A stretch of DNA of 64,000 bases from Mycobacterium sp. DL (GCF_039729195.1 NZ_CP155796.1:5208001-5272000), one strand, 5' to 3'; counted from the first letter of the stretch, positions 33,102 through 42,184 are shown. A program made the numbers and translations. The notes: a model not told the origin generated them from the sequence alone.

Positions 33102-33746
33102 TCAGGATTCGAGGTACCGCAGCACGGCGAGGACCCGGCGGTTCTCGCTCTCGTCCGGTGCGAGGTTCAGTTTGGTGAAGATGGATGCGATGTGTTTCTC
33201 GGCGGACCCGACCGACATGTGCAGAGCTACGGCGATGGCGGAATTGGTCTTGCCTTCGGCCATCAGTTGGAGCACGTCGTGTTCGCGTATGGTCAGCGCG
33301 TCGAGGGTGTTGCGTCGATGGGAGCGGGCGAGGATCTGGGACACCACCTCGGGGTCGAGGACGGTACCGCCCGCCCCGACCACACCCACGGCATCGAGGA
33401 ACGCGGGGACGTCGGCGACCCGGTCCTTCAGCAGATAGCCGAAACCTCTTGTGTCCGAGGCGATCAGATCGGCTGCGTACCGCTCTTCGACGTAGTGGGA
33501 CAGCACCAGCACGGGTGACTCCGGGTTCTGGCTGCGCAGTAGTGCCGCTGCCCTGATGCCCTCGTCGGTGAAGGTCGGTGGCATCCGCACGTCCAGGATC
33601 GCCAGATCGGGTTGCTTGTCGTTGACCAGGCGCAACAGGTTCGTGGCATCGGGTACGCCGGCGACCACCTCGTGGCCGGCGTCGGTGAGGATGCGCTCGA
33701 TCCCGGCACGCAGCAGCGCCGAATCCTCGGCGATCACTATCCGCAT
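33102..33746 (-). CDS. NarL/LuxR-family response regulator
   Basis: A 214-residue regulator. The receiver domain shows IAEDSALLR, phosphoacceptor Asp52 in AILDVRMPP, Ser in VLSHYVEERYA and Lys in YLLKDRV. The C-terminal LuxR helix-turn-helix reads TIREHDVLQLMAEGKTNSAIA, then SVGSAEKHIASIFTKL. The ATG at 33746 is the start; it lies 10 bases inside the end of its kinase gene, so the pair is coupled. It probably controls its own operon, including the DUF4097 gene downstream, and perhaps the divergent transporter at 35168. Confidence 0.9.
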   Translation of the reverse strand: MRIVIAEDSALLRAGIERILTDAGHEVVAGVPDATNLLRLVNDKQPDLAILDVRMPPTFTDEGIRAAALLRSQNPESPVLVLSHYVEERYAADLIASDTRGFGYLLKDRVADVPAFLDAVGVVGAGGTVLDPEVVSQILARSHRRNTLDALTIREHDVLQLMAEGKTNSAIAVALHMSVGSAEKHIASIFTKLNLAPDESENRRVLAVLRYLES

Positions 33747-35065
33747 GGCAGCACCGCGGTGACGATGGTGGGTCCGGTGGCCGGGCTGGAAACCGCGAAC
33801 GTGCCCCGGGCGGCGCGCACCCGTTCGTCGAGGCCGCGCAGTCCGGTGGCATCGACGTTGGTGTCGTCCACGATCCATGCACCTCCGTGGCCGTCGTCGA
33901 ACACCGTGACGTGCAACTGATTCGCGGGTTCCTCGAGTCGTACGGTGACCGCGGCGTGCGAGGCGCCGGCGTGGCGCGTGACGTTCGTCAGCGCCTCGGC
34001 GACAACAAAGTACGCGCATGCCTCGACTTCGTCGGGCAGTCGGCGCGGCAGGTGCACACTCAGCGTCGTCGGCACCCCGGAGTTCACCGCGCGCTGCACC
34101 ACCGAGGACAGTGCGGCGTCGAGGCCGCGGTCCGACAGGATGGTCGGCGCGATGCCGCGCACCACATTTCGGAGCTCCACCAGGGCACTCTTGGCGTCCT
34201 CGTGGGCCTCGGTGATCAAGGCTTTCGCGGCAGGCAGGTCGGTGTCGAGCTTGGTCTGAGCCAGGCCGATCGTCATCGCCAACGACACCAGCCTCGGCTG
34301 GACGCTGTCGTGCAGGTCGCGTTCGATGCGGTGCCGTTCGGTCTGCGCGGACGTCACCGCACCCTGACGGGCATCGGCGAGTGCACTGACCTGATATTGC
34401 AGTTCGGCGGTCGGCGACGGGGACAACAGCCAGCGGTCGATGGTCGCGTCGAGCGCGGGTGCGAAGACCAGCAACGCGGCGGCCGCGGCCAGCGCCACCG
34501 CAGCCAACAGCCAGGCCACCGGCGTGGGCAGGAACGACAGCCCGGCCTCGGCGTCACTGTTGCCGATGGCGATCGCCGCCGCCGGTGCCAGGAACCCGAA
34601 CGCGAGTAGCGCCAGAGCCAGACCGGTGACCAGGACGTCGTAGGTCATCCGGAGGTAGTGGTGGGCCACCGACTTCCAGAACCGGGCGCTGCTGACGTCC
34701 AGCCAGAGCTGATGGGCCCAGCGCTGAAAGCCGGTGTAGTGCGAAAGCTTCCGCGGCGGGCTGCCGATGCCCATGCCGAACACCGCTTCGCTGCGTACCC
34801 GCTCGATGCGGTCGACCCCGCGGATCAGGTAGATGAAGACCACCCCGGCCACCAGGAAGCCGACGATGCTCGGGATCGACGAGATGCCGATGATCAGGAT
34901 TGCCAACGGGATCCAGAACCACACCGTCGCCAGAGCACCGCCGGTGATCATGGACGCGCTCGGCACGAGCCCGATCGCGCGGGTGCGCGGCGGCGGATCG
35001 GTGGGTGGCTGCGCGACGCCGGAACCCGGATCGGTCACGGCATCCATGTCGGTCACTGCGGTCAT
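33737..35065 (-). CDS. NarX/DesK-type sensor histidine kinase
   Basis: A 442-residue kinase. Two pairs of hydrophobic helices lie at about residues 45-85 and 140-205 in a sensor region typical of actinobacterial kinases. HisKA_3 follows with His252 in RHRIERDLHDSVQPRL, and a short ATPase domain has EALTNVTRHAGA (N box) and FDDGHGG. ATG 35065 is preceded at 7 bases by TAGGTT, a -10-like hexamer on the minus strand, so the operon may start leaderless. The stimulus is unknown; short external loops suggest sensing in or near the membrane. Confidence 0.9.
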   Translation of the reverse strand: MTAVTDMDAVTDPGSGVAQPPTDPPPRTRAIGLVPSASMITGGALATVWFWIPLAILIIGISSIPSIVGFLVAGVVFIYLIRGVDRIERVRSEAVFGMGIGSPPRKLSHYTGFQRWAHQLWLDVSSARFWKSVAHHYLRMTYDVLVTGLALALLAFGFLAPAAAIAIGNSDAEAGLSFLPTPVAWLLAAVALAAAAALLVFAPALDATIDRWLLSPSPTAELQYQVSALADARQGAVTSAQTERHRIERDLHDSVQPRLVSLAMTIGLAQTKLDTDLPAAKALITEAHEDAKSALVELRNVVRGIAPTILSDRGLDAALSSVVQRAVNSGVPTTLSVHLPRRLPDEVEACAYFVVAEALTNVTRHAGASHAAVTVRLEEPANQLHVTVFDDGHGGAWIVDDTNVDATGLRGLDERVRAARGTFAVSSPATGPTIVTAVLPCG

Positions 35066-35123
35066 GGACTCCAACCTAGGGACCTGCGCGGGCGCGCGAC
35101 ACAGCGTTTTCCCCAGATTCCAG

Positions 35124-35139
35124 CGGGGGATAACCCCCG
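35124..35139. promoter_or_regulatory. Inverted repeat in the kinase/transporter divergent promoter
   Basis: CGGGGG and CCCCCG flank a four-base ATAA loop, roughly midway between the two divergent start codons (35065 and 35168). It could be an operator for the NarL-type regulator. A CATACT six bases before the transporter ATG may be its -10. Confidence 0.35.
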
Positions 35140-35167
35140 GACGAGTCGCGGTGGCCATACTGACTCC

Positions 35168-36298
35168 ATGACCGGCGACCGGCCCAACCCTCTCGGTTAC
35201 CTCGGGCCCAATTGGTTCGCCTCGGTGATGGGCACGGGCATCGTCGCCACGGCCGGCGCGACGCTGCCGGTACACGTCCCGGGATTGCGGACGTTCGCAC
35301 TGGTGGTCTGGGTGGCCTCGGCGGTCTGGTTGGTGCTGCTCATCGTCGCGATGATCGCCCACTGGGTGCGTAACCCCACGGTGGCCCGCAGTCACGCCCG
35401 CAACCCGCAGATGGCGCACTTCTACGGGGCCGCTCCGATGGCCCTGCTGACCGTCGGTGCCGGGGCACTGCTGGTCGGTCACGACCTGATCGGCGACCGT
35501 GCCGCGGTGAACCTGGCCTGGGTGTTGTGGACCGCAGGGACCGTCGGCGGCCTGTTCACCGCGATGAGCATCCCTTTCATGATGTTCACCCAGTACCGCG
35601 TTGAACCCGACGCCGCGTTCGGCGGGTGGCTGATGCCGGTGGTGCCGCCGATGGTATCGGCCGCGACGGGCGCGATGCTGATCCCGCACATGGCGCCGGG
35701 AACCGGCCGCACCACGATGTTCTACGGCTGCTTCGCGATGTTCGGGCTGTCGCTGATCGCGTCATTGATCATCATCACCATCATCTGGAGTCGGTTGGCG
35801 CACTTCGGCACATCAGGAACCGCGCGGGTGCCCACACTGTGGATCGTTCTCGGGCCGCTGGGCCAATCGATCACCGTCGCAGGTCTTCTCGCCACCGATG
35901 CGGCCCTCGCCGTCGACCAGCAGCTCGCCGACGGGATGAGCATCTTCGCGATTCTGTACGGGGTTCCGGTGTGGGGATTCGCCGTGCTGTGGATCGGGTT
36001 GGCCACCGCGTTGACCGTGCGGACCCTGCGCCGCGGGATGCCGTTCGCGCTGACCTGGTGGAGCCTGACGTTCCCGGTCGGCACGTTCGTCACCGGGACG
36101 ACGCAGTTGGCTGTGCACACCGGTCTGCCGGCATTCCGGATCGCCGCGGCGATCGCTTACGTCGGGTTGCTGGGTACCTGGTGTCTGGTCGGGGTGCGTA
36201 CCTTCGGCGGTGGCATGAGGGGCGGCCTGTTCGCGCCACCGGCAGCCGATCCGATCCGGGCGCAGAAGGACCCGCCCGCCGCGGATCCGGCGCGCTGA
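35168..36298 (+). CDS. TehA/Mae1/SLAC1-family anion or C4-dicarboxylate transporter
   Basis: A 376-residue membrane protein with about ten helices. The N-terminal GPNWFASVMGTGIVATAG is the hallmark of the voltage-dependent anion channel / tellurite-resistance dicarboxylate transporter family, which moves malate, sulfite or halide depending on the member. The C-terminus is a short soluble Pro/Asp-rich tail. ATG 35168 is chosen because homology starts there; the frame is open upstream but that stretch crosses the divergent kinase gene. It shares its upstream region with the NarL-type system. Substrate unknown. Confidence 0.88.
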   Translation: MTGDRPNPLGYLGPNWFASVMGTGIVATAGATLPVHVPGLRTFALVVWVASAVWLVLLIVAMIAHWVRNPTVARSHARNPQMAHFYGAAPMALLTVGAGALLVGHDLIGDRAAVNLAWVLWTAGTVGGLFTAMSIPFMMFTQYRVEPDAAFGGWLMPVVPPMVSAATGAMLIPHMAPGTGRTTMFYGCFAMFGLSLIASLIIITIIWSRLAHFGTSGTARVPTLWIVLGPLGQSITVAGLLATDAALAVDQQLADGMSIFAILYGVPVWGFAVLWIGLATALTVRTLRRGMPFALTWWSLTFPVGTFVTGTTQLAVHTGLPAFRIAAAIAYVGLLGTWCLVGVRTFGGGMRGGLFAPPAADPIRAQKDPPAADPAR

Positions 36299-36355
36299 TG
36301 CCCCACTGCGGTCGGTAGCCGCGCCCTGTTCGCCCGGCGTGCCAGAATCGCCGAC

Positions 36356-37249
36356 GTGGATATCGGAATGACGATGCCGGTGATGGAGCCCAACCTCGAC
36401 GCCGCAATGCTGAAGTCGTGGGCGCTGCTCGTCGACAGCGGCCCGTTCTCCTCGCTGTGCTGGGGCGAGCGGATGGCGTTCGACAACCCCGAGAGCCTGA
36501 CGCTTCTCGGGGCCTTGGGCGCCTGGACCGACCGGGTCCAGCTGGTGACCACGGTGATCATCCCGCAGTTGCACGACCCGGTGATGCTGGCCAAGGCGCT
36601 GGCCACCGGCGACATGCTCAGCGGCGGCCGGCTCACCGTCGGGGTCGGCGTGGGTGGGCGCCACGAGGACTACGTCGCCGCCGGCGCGGATCCCGCAACC
36701 CAGACGATGCGCGAGATGGCCGAGCGGGTGGCCGTGATGAAACGTGTATGGGCCGGTGAGAAGGTGACCGACTCGACGCTGCCGGTGGGCCCACCGCCGG
36801 TACAGACGGGTGGTCCGAAGCTGATGGTGGGCACGCTGGGGCCCAAGACGACGCGCCATGCCGCCGCGTGGGCCGACGGGCTCGCCGGCACCACCCTGGA
36901 TCTGGACACCGACCAACAGAACGAACTGTTCGACATCGCCCGGGATGCCTGGCGGCAGGCGGGTAAGGGCGCACCGCACCTGGCGACATCGTTCTGGTTC
37001 GCGATCGGCGACGGCGACGAACCACGCGCACAGGTGCATCGCCACCTCCGTCGCTATATGAACTGGATTCCCGCGGAGTTCGTCGATGCGATGGCGCCGA
37101 CCACCGGCTGGGCCGGCACCGAAGACGAACTGCACGCGGTGCTGCAAAGCTTCGCCGACATCGGCACCGACGAGGTACACCTGATCCCGACGAGTTCGGA
37201 CATCGACCAGGTGCGCCGGGTCGCCGACGTGGTTCGAGACTTCGGCTGA
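36356..37249 (+). CDS. LLM-class F420-dependent oxidoreductase
   Basis: A 297-residue luciferase-like TIM-barrel enzyme. Family segments are FDNPESLTLLGALGAWTDRVQLVTTVIIP, then DMLSGGRLTVGVGVGGR and a late GTEDEL region; actinobacterial members of this class use coenzyme F420 rather than FMN. It should transfer hydride to or from an unknown substrate in the cytosol. The GTG at 36356 starts the homology, 57 bases after the transporter gene, and there is no clear ribosome site. A short gap separates it from the DUF899 gene downstream. Confidence 0.85.
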   Translation: MDIGMTMPVMEPNLDAAMLKSWALLVDSGPFSSLCWGERMAFDNPESLTLLGALGAWTDRVQLVTTVIIPQLHDPVMLAKALATGDMLSGGRLTVGVGVGGRHEDYVAAGADPATQTMREMAERVAVMKRVWAGEKVTDSTLPVGPPPVQTGGPKLMVGTLGPKTTRHAAAWADGLAGTTLDLDTDQQNELFDIARDAWRQAGKGAPHLATSFWFAIGDGDEPRAQVHRHLRRYMNWIPAEFVDAMAPTTGWAGTEDELHAVLQSFADIGTDEVHLIPTSSDIDQVRRVADVVRDFG

Positions 37250-37271
37250 GTCGCGGTGGCATGCTCTGGGT

Positions 37272-37946
37272 ATGGGGACTGACAGAGCCTTGCCGCCGAT
37301 CGTTTCGCGCGCCGAATGGGAGAGCGCCCGCGCCGACTTGCTGGTCCGTGAGAAGGAACTCTTCCGGCTGAAAGACTCGGTCAGTGCTGCCCGTCGCCGG
37401 CTACCGATGGTGCAGATCGAGACGCCGTACCTGTTCGACACCGAGTCGGGCCCGGTGACGCTGCCGGATCTCTTCGACGGCCGCAGTCAGCTGATCATGC
37501 AGCACTTCATGTTCGGGTCCGACTGGGATGAAGGCTGCTCGGGCTGTTCGATGATGGCCGACCACATCGGCCCGCTGGCTCACCTGCACGCCAAAGACAC
37601 CTCGTTCGTGATGGTGTCGCACGCCCCGGTGGGCAAGCTGATCGCGTTCAAGGACCGGATGGGCTGGGACCTGCCGTGGGTGTCGTCGGGGCGCACGACG
37701 TTCAACGAGGACTTCCACGCCACGGTCGACGGCGAGGAACACCATTCGATCAGCGTTTTCCTACGAGACGGTGACCGGGTGTTCCACACCTGGCAGACGT
37801 TCAACCGCGGCGAGGAACCGTTCATGCTGGTGTTCGACCTGCTCGACCTGACCCCGTATGGCCGTCAGGAGACCTGGGAGAACTCGCCCGAGGGTTGGCC
37901 GCAGCAGCCGCCCTACGAGTGGATGCGGTTGCACGACGCCTACTGA
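37272..37946 (+). CDS. DUF899 thioredoxin-like protein
   Basis: A 224-residue protein of the DUF899 family. A helical N-terminus (SRAEWESARADLLVREKEL) leads into a thioredoxin-like fold with QHFMFGSDWDEGCSGCSMMAD, whose CSGC sits where thioredoxins have CxxC. WTFNR-like text (TWQTFNRGEEPF) and LTPYGRQETWE are also family features. The role is unknown, possibly redox. A CATGCT six bases before ATG 37272 may be a -10 for a leaderless mRNA. Its stop overlaps the 3' end of the convergent RDD gene by 7 bases. Confidence 0.85.
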   Translation: MGTDRALPPIVSRAEWESARADLLVREKELFRLKDSVSAARRRLPMVQIETPYLFDTESGPVTLPDLFDGRSQLIMQHFMFGSDWDEGCSGCSMMADHIGPLAHLHAKDTSFVMVSHAPVGKLIAFKDRMGWDLPWVSSGRTTFNEDFHATVDGEEHHSISVFLRDGDRVFHTWQTFNRGEEPFMLVFDLLDLTPYGRQETWENSPEGWPQQPPYEWMRLHDAY

Positions 37947-38542
37947 ATGCGACCGCCGTCCGAGGGATGTCTGCGCGGCTTCCGCACCACGAAGGTGCCC
38001 CCGGCCAGCCGGTCGTGGAACCCTTGACGGGTGGGGCTGTTGCTGATCGACACACCGATGGCGATGTAGCCGCCGAGCGTGATCACGGCCAACACCGCGT
38101 CAACGGCGGCGATGCCGGTCAGCGAACCGAAATAGAGCAATGTCTGCGGGCAATTGCGGATCACCGCTGCCCGGAAGGAAGGTCGACTCCGCCCGTTGGG
38201 GTCGACAACACGAAGTTTGCACAGCAGCATGCCAGGCGAGGCGCCGAGCCCGGACTGCCAAGCACCAAACCAGAGGAGCAAGATCGCGCTGCCCACCACA
38301 TAGATGGCCCATCCCGTCCATCCCGCGTCCACCGCGTCGTACGAGGTCGTCCAATCACCGATGGTGCCCGGAGAAAAGACTTCCAAGACGAAAGCGACGG
38401 GCACGCTGACAAGAAACGAGACGATGGTCAAACAGAGGCCGTCGAGGAGGAACGCGAGCAGTCGAACAGCCGGCCCGGCGTACGGGCGCTCCTCAGCCTC
38501 TGATTCGTCTCGATCGAAGACGGGCGTGGGTTCCGTCGTCAT
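37940..38542 (-). CDS. RDD-family membrane protein
   Basis: A 200-residue protein. After an acidic N-terminus come RLLAFLLDGLCLTIVSFLVS (the R-x-x-x-x-x-x-D signature of RDD helix 1), a second helix and loop GASPGMLLCKLRVVD (the G-x-x-L-x-K/R pattern after helix 2), and a third helix pair ending RQGFHDRLAGGTFVV. RDD proteins are small membrane transport or accessory proteins without a settled function. It is convergent with the DUF899 gene and separated by 106 bases from a small secreted protein on the same strand. Confidence 0.85.
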   Translation of the reverse strand: MTTEPTPVFDRDESEAEERPYAGPAVRLLAFLLDGLCLTIVSFLVSVPVAFVLEVFSPGTIGDWTTSYDAVDAGWTGWAIYVVGSAILLLWFGAWQSGLGASPGMLLCKLRVVDPNGRSRPSFRAAVIRNCPQTLLYFGSLTGIAAVDAVLAVITLGGYIAIGVSISNSPTRQGFHDRLAGGTFVVRKPRRHPSDGGRIQ

Positions 38543-38648
38543 GGCAATGCGTCCTTTGCTCAGCTGTCACGGCTGAGCAAAGGATGGCCCACTGCGGCGT
38601 ACGGGTCTTCAGTAGCGCGCTACGTAACTCGTGACGACGCCTACGGCG

Positions 38649-38885
38649 CTACTTGAGCCACTTCCACGGCTTGTCCCAATGACCTGGCGGGACACCGACC
38701 CAATGTGCGATGTGACCGGGCGGAACGCCCACGATGTGGCCAACGTGGCCAGGCGGCGGCGGTGGCGGTGGGTGCGGTCCCCACCCGTGCGGGCCCGCAC
38801 CGGCCTGGCCGGCGCCGAACCCCAGGGCAGTTGCCCCGAGACCTGCGAAGATCGCGGTGGTGGCGAAATACTTCTTCACCTGCAT
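38649..38885 (-). CDS. Small secreted Pro/His-rich protein
   Basis: A 78-residue protein with a Sec signal peptide (MQVKKYFATTAIFAGLG, cleavage probably after AGA near residue 30). The mature part is about 48 residues: a run of prolines, then three GVPPGHxxHW/GVPPGHW-type repeats and a WKWLK end. The start ATG 38885 has an AAGGAG ribosome site 7 bases upstream, which settles it over upstream in-frame ATGs. It resembles small secreted proteins common in mycobacteria, with no known function; the His-rich repeats could bind metal. A TACCTT -10-like hexamer lies further upstream near 38935. Confidence 0.7.
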   Translation of the reverse strand: MQVKKYFATTAIFAGLGATALGFGAGQAGAGPHGWGPHPPPPPPPGHVGHIVGVPPGHIAHWVGVPPGHWDKPWKWLK

Positions 38886-38984
38886 CGTGCACTCCTTTGC
38901 CTGGATGGATGCGTCGTTCAGGTTTCTACCCAAGGTATATCGCATCGGAGGCAGCAGACATTTCACCCGTGACGAAGACGCAGG

Positions 38985-40091
38985 TCAGACGGTGACGACC
39001 TCGTAGCCGCCGAGCTGGTTCATCAGCACGTGCAGCTGGTCCTGGGACGAACCGAGAGTGTGCTCGATCGCGGTCAGCCGCGCCGCGTAGTGCCCGACGG
39101 GGTATTCGGCGGTCACGCCGATGCCGCCGTGCAATTGGATCGCTTCTTCGCTGATGTGCTTGCCGGAACGGCCGATCTGTAGCTTGGCCCGCGCGGCGAT
39201 GGTCGGATCGAGGTTGCCGTCGGCGATCGACATCGCCGCGTAGAGCGTCATGCTGCGCGCGAGTTCGAGCGAGACGTACATGTCGGCGGCGCGCTGGGTG
39301 AGGGTCTGGAACTTGCTCAGGGTTACGCCGAACTGCTTGCGCTGGGTGAGGTACTCGGTTGTCAGCCGCAGCGCCTCCTCCATCGCGCCGAGCGCTTCGG
39401 CGCACAGCGCCGAGGAGATCCGTACCAGCGTGCGCTCGATTGCCTCCGACGCGTCGCCGCCCTCGCCCAACGGTTCGGCGGCCACCTTGTCGAGGTCGAT
39501 CTGCGCGCCGCGTTGACCGTCGAAGGTCCGGTACGGCTGCCTGTTCACCGCCGACGCGTCGACGACGAACAGTCCGCTTCCGCCGTCGGGCAGCGCTGCA
39601 CTGACCACCAGGGTGTCTGCGCAGTCACCGGCCAGCACCGGGTTCTTCTGTCCGCTGAGAACCCACGAATCACCCTCGCGCGCCGCGGTTGTCGTGACCG
39701 CGCCATTGGGTAGCCGCATCCCGGGCTCGAGGTGGGCGAATGCGAGCAGCCGCTCGCCAGCGGCGACCTCGTCGAGCAGCGCGCGCTGTTCGACGGTGCC
39801 TGCTTCGGCGATCAGCGTGCCCGGGCCGAGCGCGGCGTGCACGACGGGCTCCGGTGCCAGACGTCGGCCGATCTCGGTTGCCACCACCTGCAGTTCGATC
39901 TGACCGCCCGAATCCTCGTCCAATCCCAGCCCGAGGATGCCGATTTCGGCGAGTTGACGCCACACGTCGCGGCTCCACCCGAGGTCGGTGTCGATGACCT
40001 TGAGCCTGGTTTCGGTGTCGTAGGTCCGCGACAGCACATCGCGGGTGGTGTCGCGGAGCAGAACCTGCTCTTCGCTCAGCTGAAAGTCCAT
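38985..40091 (-). CDS. Acyl-CoA dehydrogenase, short-type subunit (FadE)
   Basis: A 368-residue acyl-CoA dehydrogenase fold. QRKQFGVTLSKFQTLTQRAADM, EEAIQLHGGIGVTAEY and the C-terminal IEHTLGSS are family motifs. The usual catalytic Glu position is not obvious, and the middle domain is divergent (GQKNPVLAGDCADTLVV). Such pairs in mycobacteria, as in steroid side-chain degradation, form alpha2beta2 heterotetramers in which one subunit lacks part of the active site. The partner gene is immediately upstream (8-base gap). It probably acts on a bulky CoA ester. Confidence 0.87.
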   Translation of the reverse strand: MDFQLSEEQVLLRDTTRDVLSRTYDTETRLKVIDTDLGWSRDVWRQLAEIGILGLGLDEDSGGQIELQVVATEIGRRLAPEPVVHAALGPGTLIAEAGTVEQRALLDEVAAGERLLAFAHLEPGMRLPNGAVTTTAAREGDSWVLSGQKNPVLAGDCADTLVVSAALPDGGSGLFVVDASAVNRQPYRTFDGQRGAQIDLDKVAAEPLGEGGDASEAIERTLVRISSALCAEALGAMEEALRLTTEYLTQRKQFGVTLSKFQTLTQRAADMYVSLELARSMTLYAAMSIADGNLDPTIAARAKLQIGRSGKHISEEAIQLHGGIGVTAEYPVGHYAARLTAIEHTLGSSQDQLHVLMNQLGGYEVVTV

Positions 40092-40099
40092 GGCTTAGC

Positions 40100-41260
40100 T
40101 CACAATCCGAGGATGGTCGAGGCGATGATGGTGCGCTGCACCTCGTTGCTGCCGCCGTAGATGGATGTCTTGCGGTAGTTGAGGTATCGAGGGGCGCTGC
40201 GCTGCGCCCACTGGGGGGACACGATGCCGTCGCCGGCGTCGAACGGCAGGATGTCGGGCCCGGCGACTTCCACGAGCAGTTCGGTGGCCAGCTGCTGCAA
40301 TTGGCTACCGCGCAGCTTCAGCACCGACGAGGCCGGGTTCGGCTTACCGCCCTTCGACCCGGAAGCGACCCGCATCTGGGTCAATTCCAATGCCAGGACG
40401 TCGTTTTCGGCTTCGGCGAGCCGCGCCGCGAACAGCGGATCGTCGAGCAGGCCGCTCTCTTTCGCGCGCTCTTTGACCTCGGAGAGCCGGAGCTTGGTGC
40501 GGCCGACCTGGGCGATGCCGTTGCGTTCGTTGCCCAGTAGGAACTTCGCGTAGGACCAGCCCTGGTTCTCCTCGCCGACGAGCTGGTCGGCGGGCACCCG
40601 GACGTCTTCGAAGAACACCTCGTTGACCTCGTAGCTGCCGTCGACCAGTTTGATCGGTCGCAGTGTGATGCCCGGGGTGTTCATGTCGATGAGCAGGAAG
40701 GAGATCCCCGCCTGCTTCTTCGGCGCGTCGGGGTCGGTGCGGACCAGGCAGAAGATCCAGTCGGCGAACTGGCCGAGTGTCGTCCACGTTTTCTGGCCGT
40801 TGACCACGTAGCTGTCCCCGTCGCGCAGTGCGGTGGTGCGCAGCGACGCGAGGTCCGAACCGGCCTCGGGTTCGGAGAAGCCCTGGCACCACCAGATGTC
40901 CAGCGCGGCGGTGGGCGGCAGGAAGCGTTCCTTGATCTCCTGGGATCCGAACTCGGCGATCACCGGGCCGACCATGTTGGCGTTGAACGTCAGTGGCTCG
41001 GGCACGCTGGCCAGTTGCATCTCGTCGAGCCAGATCTGCTGCTGGGTGGGCGTCCAGTCCTGGCCGCCCCATTCGGCCGGCCAGTTGGGTACCGCGAGCC
41101 CGTTGTCGTTGAGGATCTTGTGGGTGGTGACGATGTCCTCACGACTGACCTCCGCGCCGATGCGGGAGCGCTCGCGGATGTCGGCGGGGATCTTCGTCCG
41201 GTAGAAGCTGCGAAGCTCGTCGCGGAACGCGGCTTCCTCGGGTGTCAGTGCCAGTTGCAT
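40100..41260 (-). CDS. Acyl-CoA dehydrogenase (FadE), partner subunit
   Basis: A 386-residue acyl-CoA dehydrogenase. GFSEPEAGSDLASLRTTA and VNGQKTWTTLGQFADW are FAD/substrate-binding signatures, and YRKTSIYGGSNEVQRTII is the C-terminal family end. It likely pairs with the downstream subunit. ATG 41260 is the start: AGGAGG lies 6 bases upstream. The ATG at 41293 in the same frame has no such site. It follows the SDR operon after 105 bases that include an AACCA-CT-TGGTT dyad, so it may have its own promoter. It would introduce the first double bond in beta-oxidation of an unknown acyl-CoA. Confidence 0.9.
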   Translation of the reverse strand: MQLALTPEEAAFRDELRSFYRTKIPADIRERSRIGAEVSREDIVTTHKILNDNGLAVPNWPAEWGGQDWTPTQQQIWLDEMQLASVPEPLTFNANMVGPVIAEFGSQEIKERFLPPTAALDIWWCQGFSEPEAGSDLASLRTTALRDGDSYVVNGQKTWTTLGQFADWIFCLVRTDPDAPKKQAGISFLLIDMNTPGITLRPIKLVDGSYEVNEVFFEDVRVPADQLVGEENQGWSYAKFLLGNERNGIAQVGRTKLRLSEVKERAKESGLLDDPLFAARLAEAENDVLALELTQMRVASGSKGGKPNPASSVLKLRGSQLQQLATELLVEVAGPDILPFDAGDGIVSPQWAQRSAPRYLNYRKTSIYGGSNEVQRTIIASTILGL

Positions 41261-41300
41261 TCCGGCCTCCTGGGTCCATCGTCGGATCTCCATGCAGACT

Positions 41301-41312
41301 AACCACTTGGTT
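41301..41312. promoter_or_regulatory. AACCA-CT-TGGTT dyad upstream of the acyl-CoA dehydrogenase pair
   Basis: Five-base arms around a two-base centre lie 41 bases before the ATG at 41260. ACCAAG/CTTGGT-like dyads are common operators of TetR-type lipid-catabolism repressors in mycobacteria. The assignment to any regulator is inference. Confidence 0.4.
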
Positions 41313-41365
41313 GGGCGCTGAGTGTGACGGGCGGCTTACGGGCGCCCGCGCACCGCGGCCCGCAC

Positions 41366-42184
41366 TCAATTGCGCAGTGTGAACCCCGCGTCGAGCGGCC
41401 ACGAAGTGCCGGTGATGAACCTGCCCTCCTCGGAGACCAGCCACGCCACGGCGGTCGCGATGTCGTCGGGTTCGACGAGCGCGATCGGCAGGGCGTTCTG
41501 CTGGGCCATCAGCCACGGATCGCCGGCCGCGGCCAGGGTCATCGTCGCGTCGTTGATGATCATGTCGGTGTTCACCCCGCTGGGGTGGATGGTGTTGACG
41601 CGGATCGAGTGGGGTGCGAGGTTGCTGGCCCATCCCTGCATGAGGGCCACCAGCGCGCGCTTGGATGCCGCGTAGGCCTGTAGTCCCGCCCGGTCGGTGT
41701 CGGAGGCCTTGAGCCCCTGGGTGGAGCTGGTCAGCACGATCGAGCCGCCACGGCCGCCGGCGATGAGGGCGGGTATCGCGGCATCGACGGTGTTCCAGGC
41801 CCCGATGAGGTTGACCTCGACGATCTCGCGGAAGTCCCGACGTCGCCGGTCACTGTCGGTGACGCGGATGACGCCGGCGTTCGCGACGACGATGTCGATC
41901 CGGCCGAACGCTTCGAGCCCGTCCGAAACGACGGCGTCCACCGCGTCGGCGTCGCGCACGTCGGCCTGCCGGGCGAGGATCCGGCGGCCCTGGGCCTCGA
42001 CCAGCCTCACGGTTTCGTCCAGATCGTCGGCGGTCGCTCCCGGGTAGTCGGTGAAGTCGAACTCCGAGCAGACGTCGAGGGCGATGATGTCTGCGCCTTG
42101 GCCGGCCAGTCGGACCGCATGCGCGCGGCCCATGCCGCGTGCGGCACCGGTGATGAAGGCGACGTGGCCGTCGAGTGTCGTCAC
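41366..42184 (-). CDS. Mycofactocin-type short-chain dehydrogenase/reductase
   Basis: A 272-residue SDR. TGAARGMGRAHA (residues 12-23) binds the nicotinamide cofactor; the catalytic region has SSTQG and YAASK; NTIHPSGVNTDMI is the typical C-terminal segment. The extra stretch after strand 2 (VCSEFDFTDYPGATADDLDETVRLVE) is the insertion that marks SDRs whose NAD stays bound and is recycled by mycofactocin. It would oxidise an alcohol on a lipid or terpenoid. GTG 42184 has a GGAGG 7 bases upstream. It is two bases after the next SDR gene in the same operon. Confidence 0.87.
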   Translation of the reverse strand: MTTLDGHVAFITGAARGMGRAHAVRLAGQGADIIALDVCSEFDFTDYPGATADDLDETVRLVEAQGRRILARQADVRDADAVDAVVSDGLEAFGRIDIVVANAGVIRVTDSDRRRRDFREIVEVNLIGAWNTVDAAIPALIAGGRGGSIVLTSSTQGLKASDTDRAGLQAYAASKRALVALMQGWASNLAPHSIRVNTIHPSGVNTDMIINDATMTLAAAGDPWLMAQQNALPIALVEPDDIATAVAWLVSEEGRFITGTSWPLDAGFTLRN

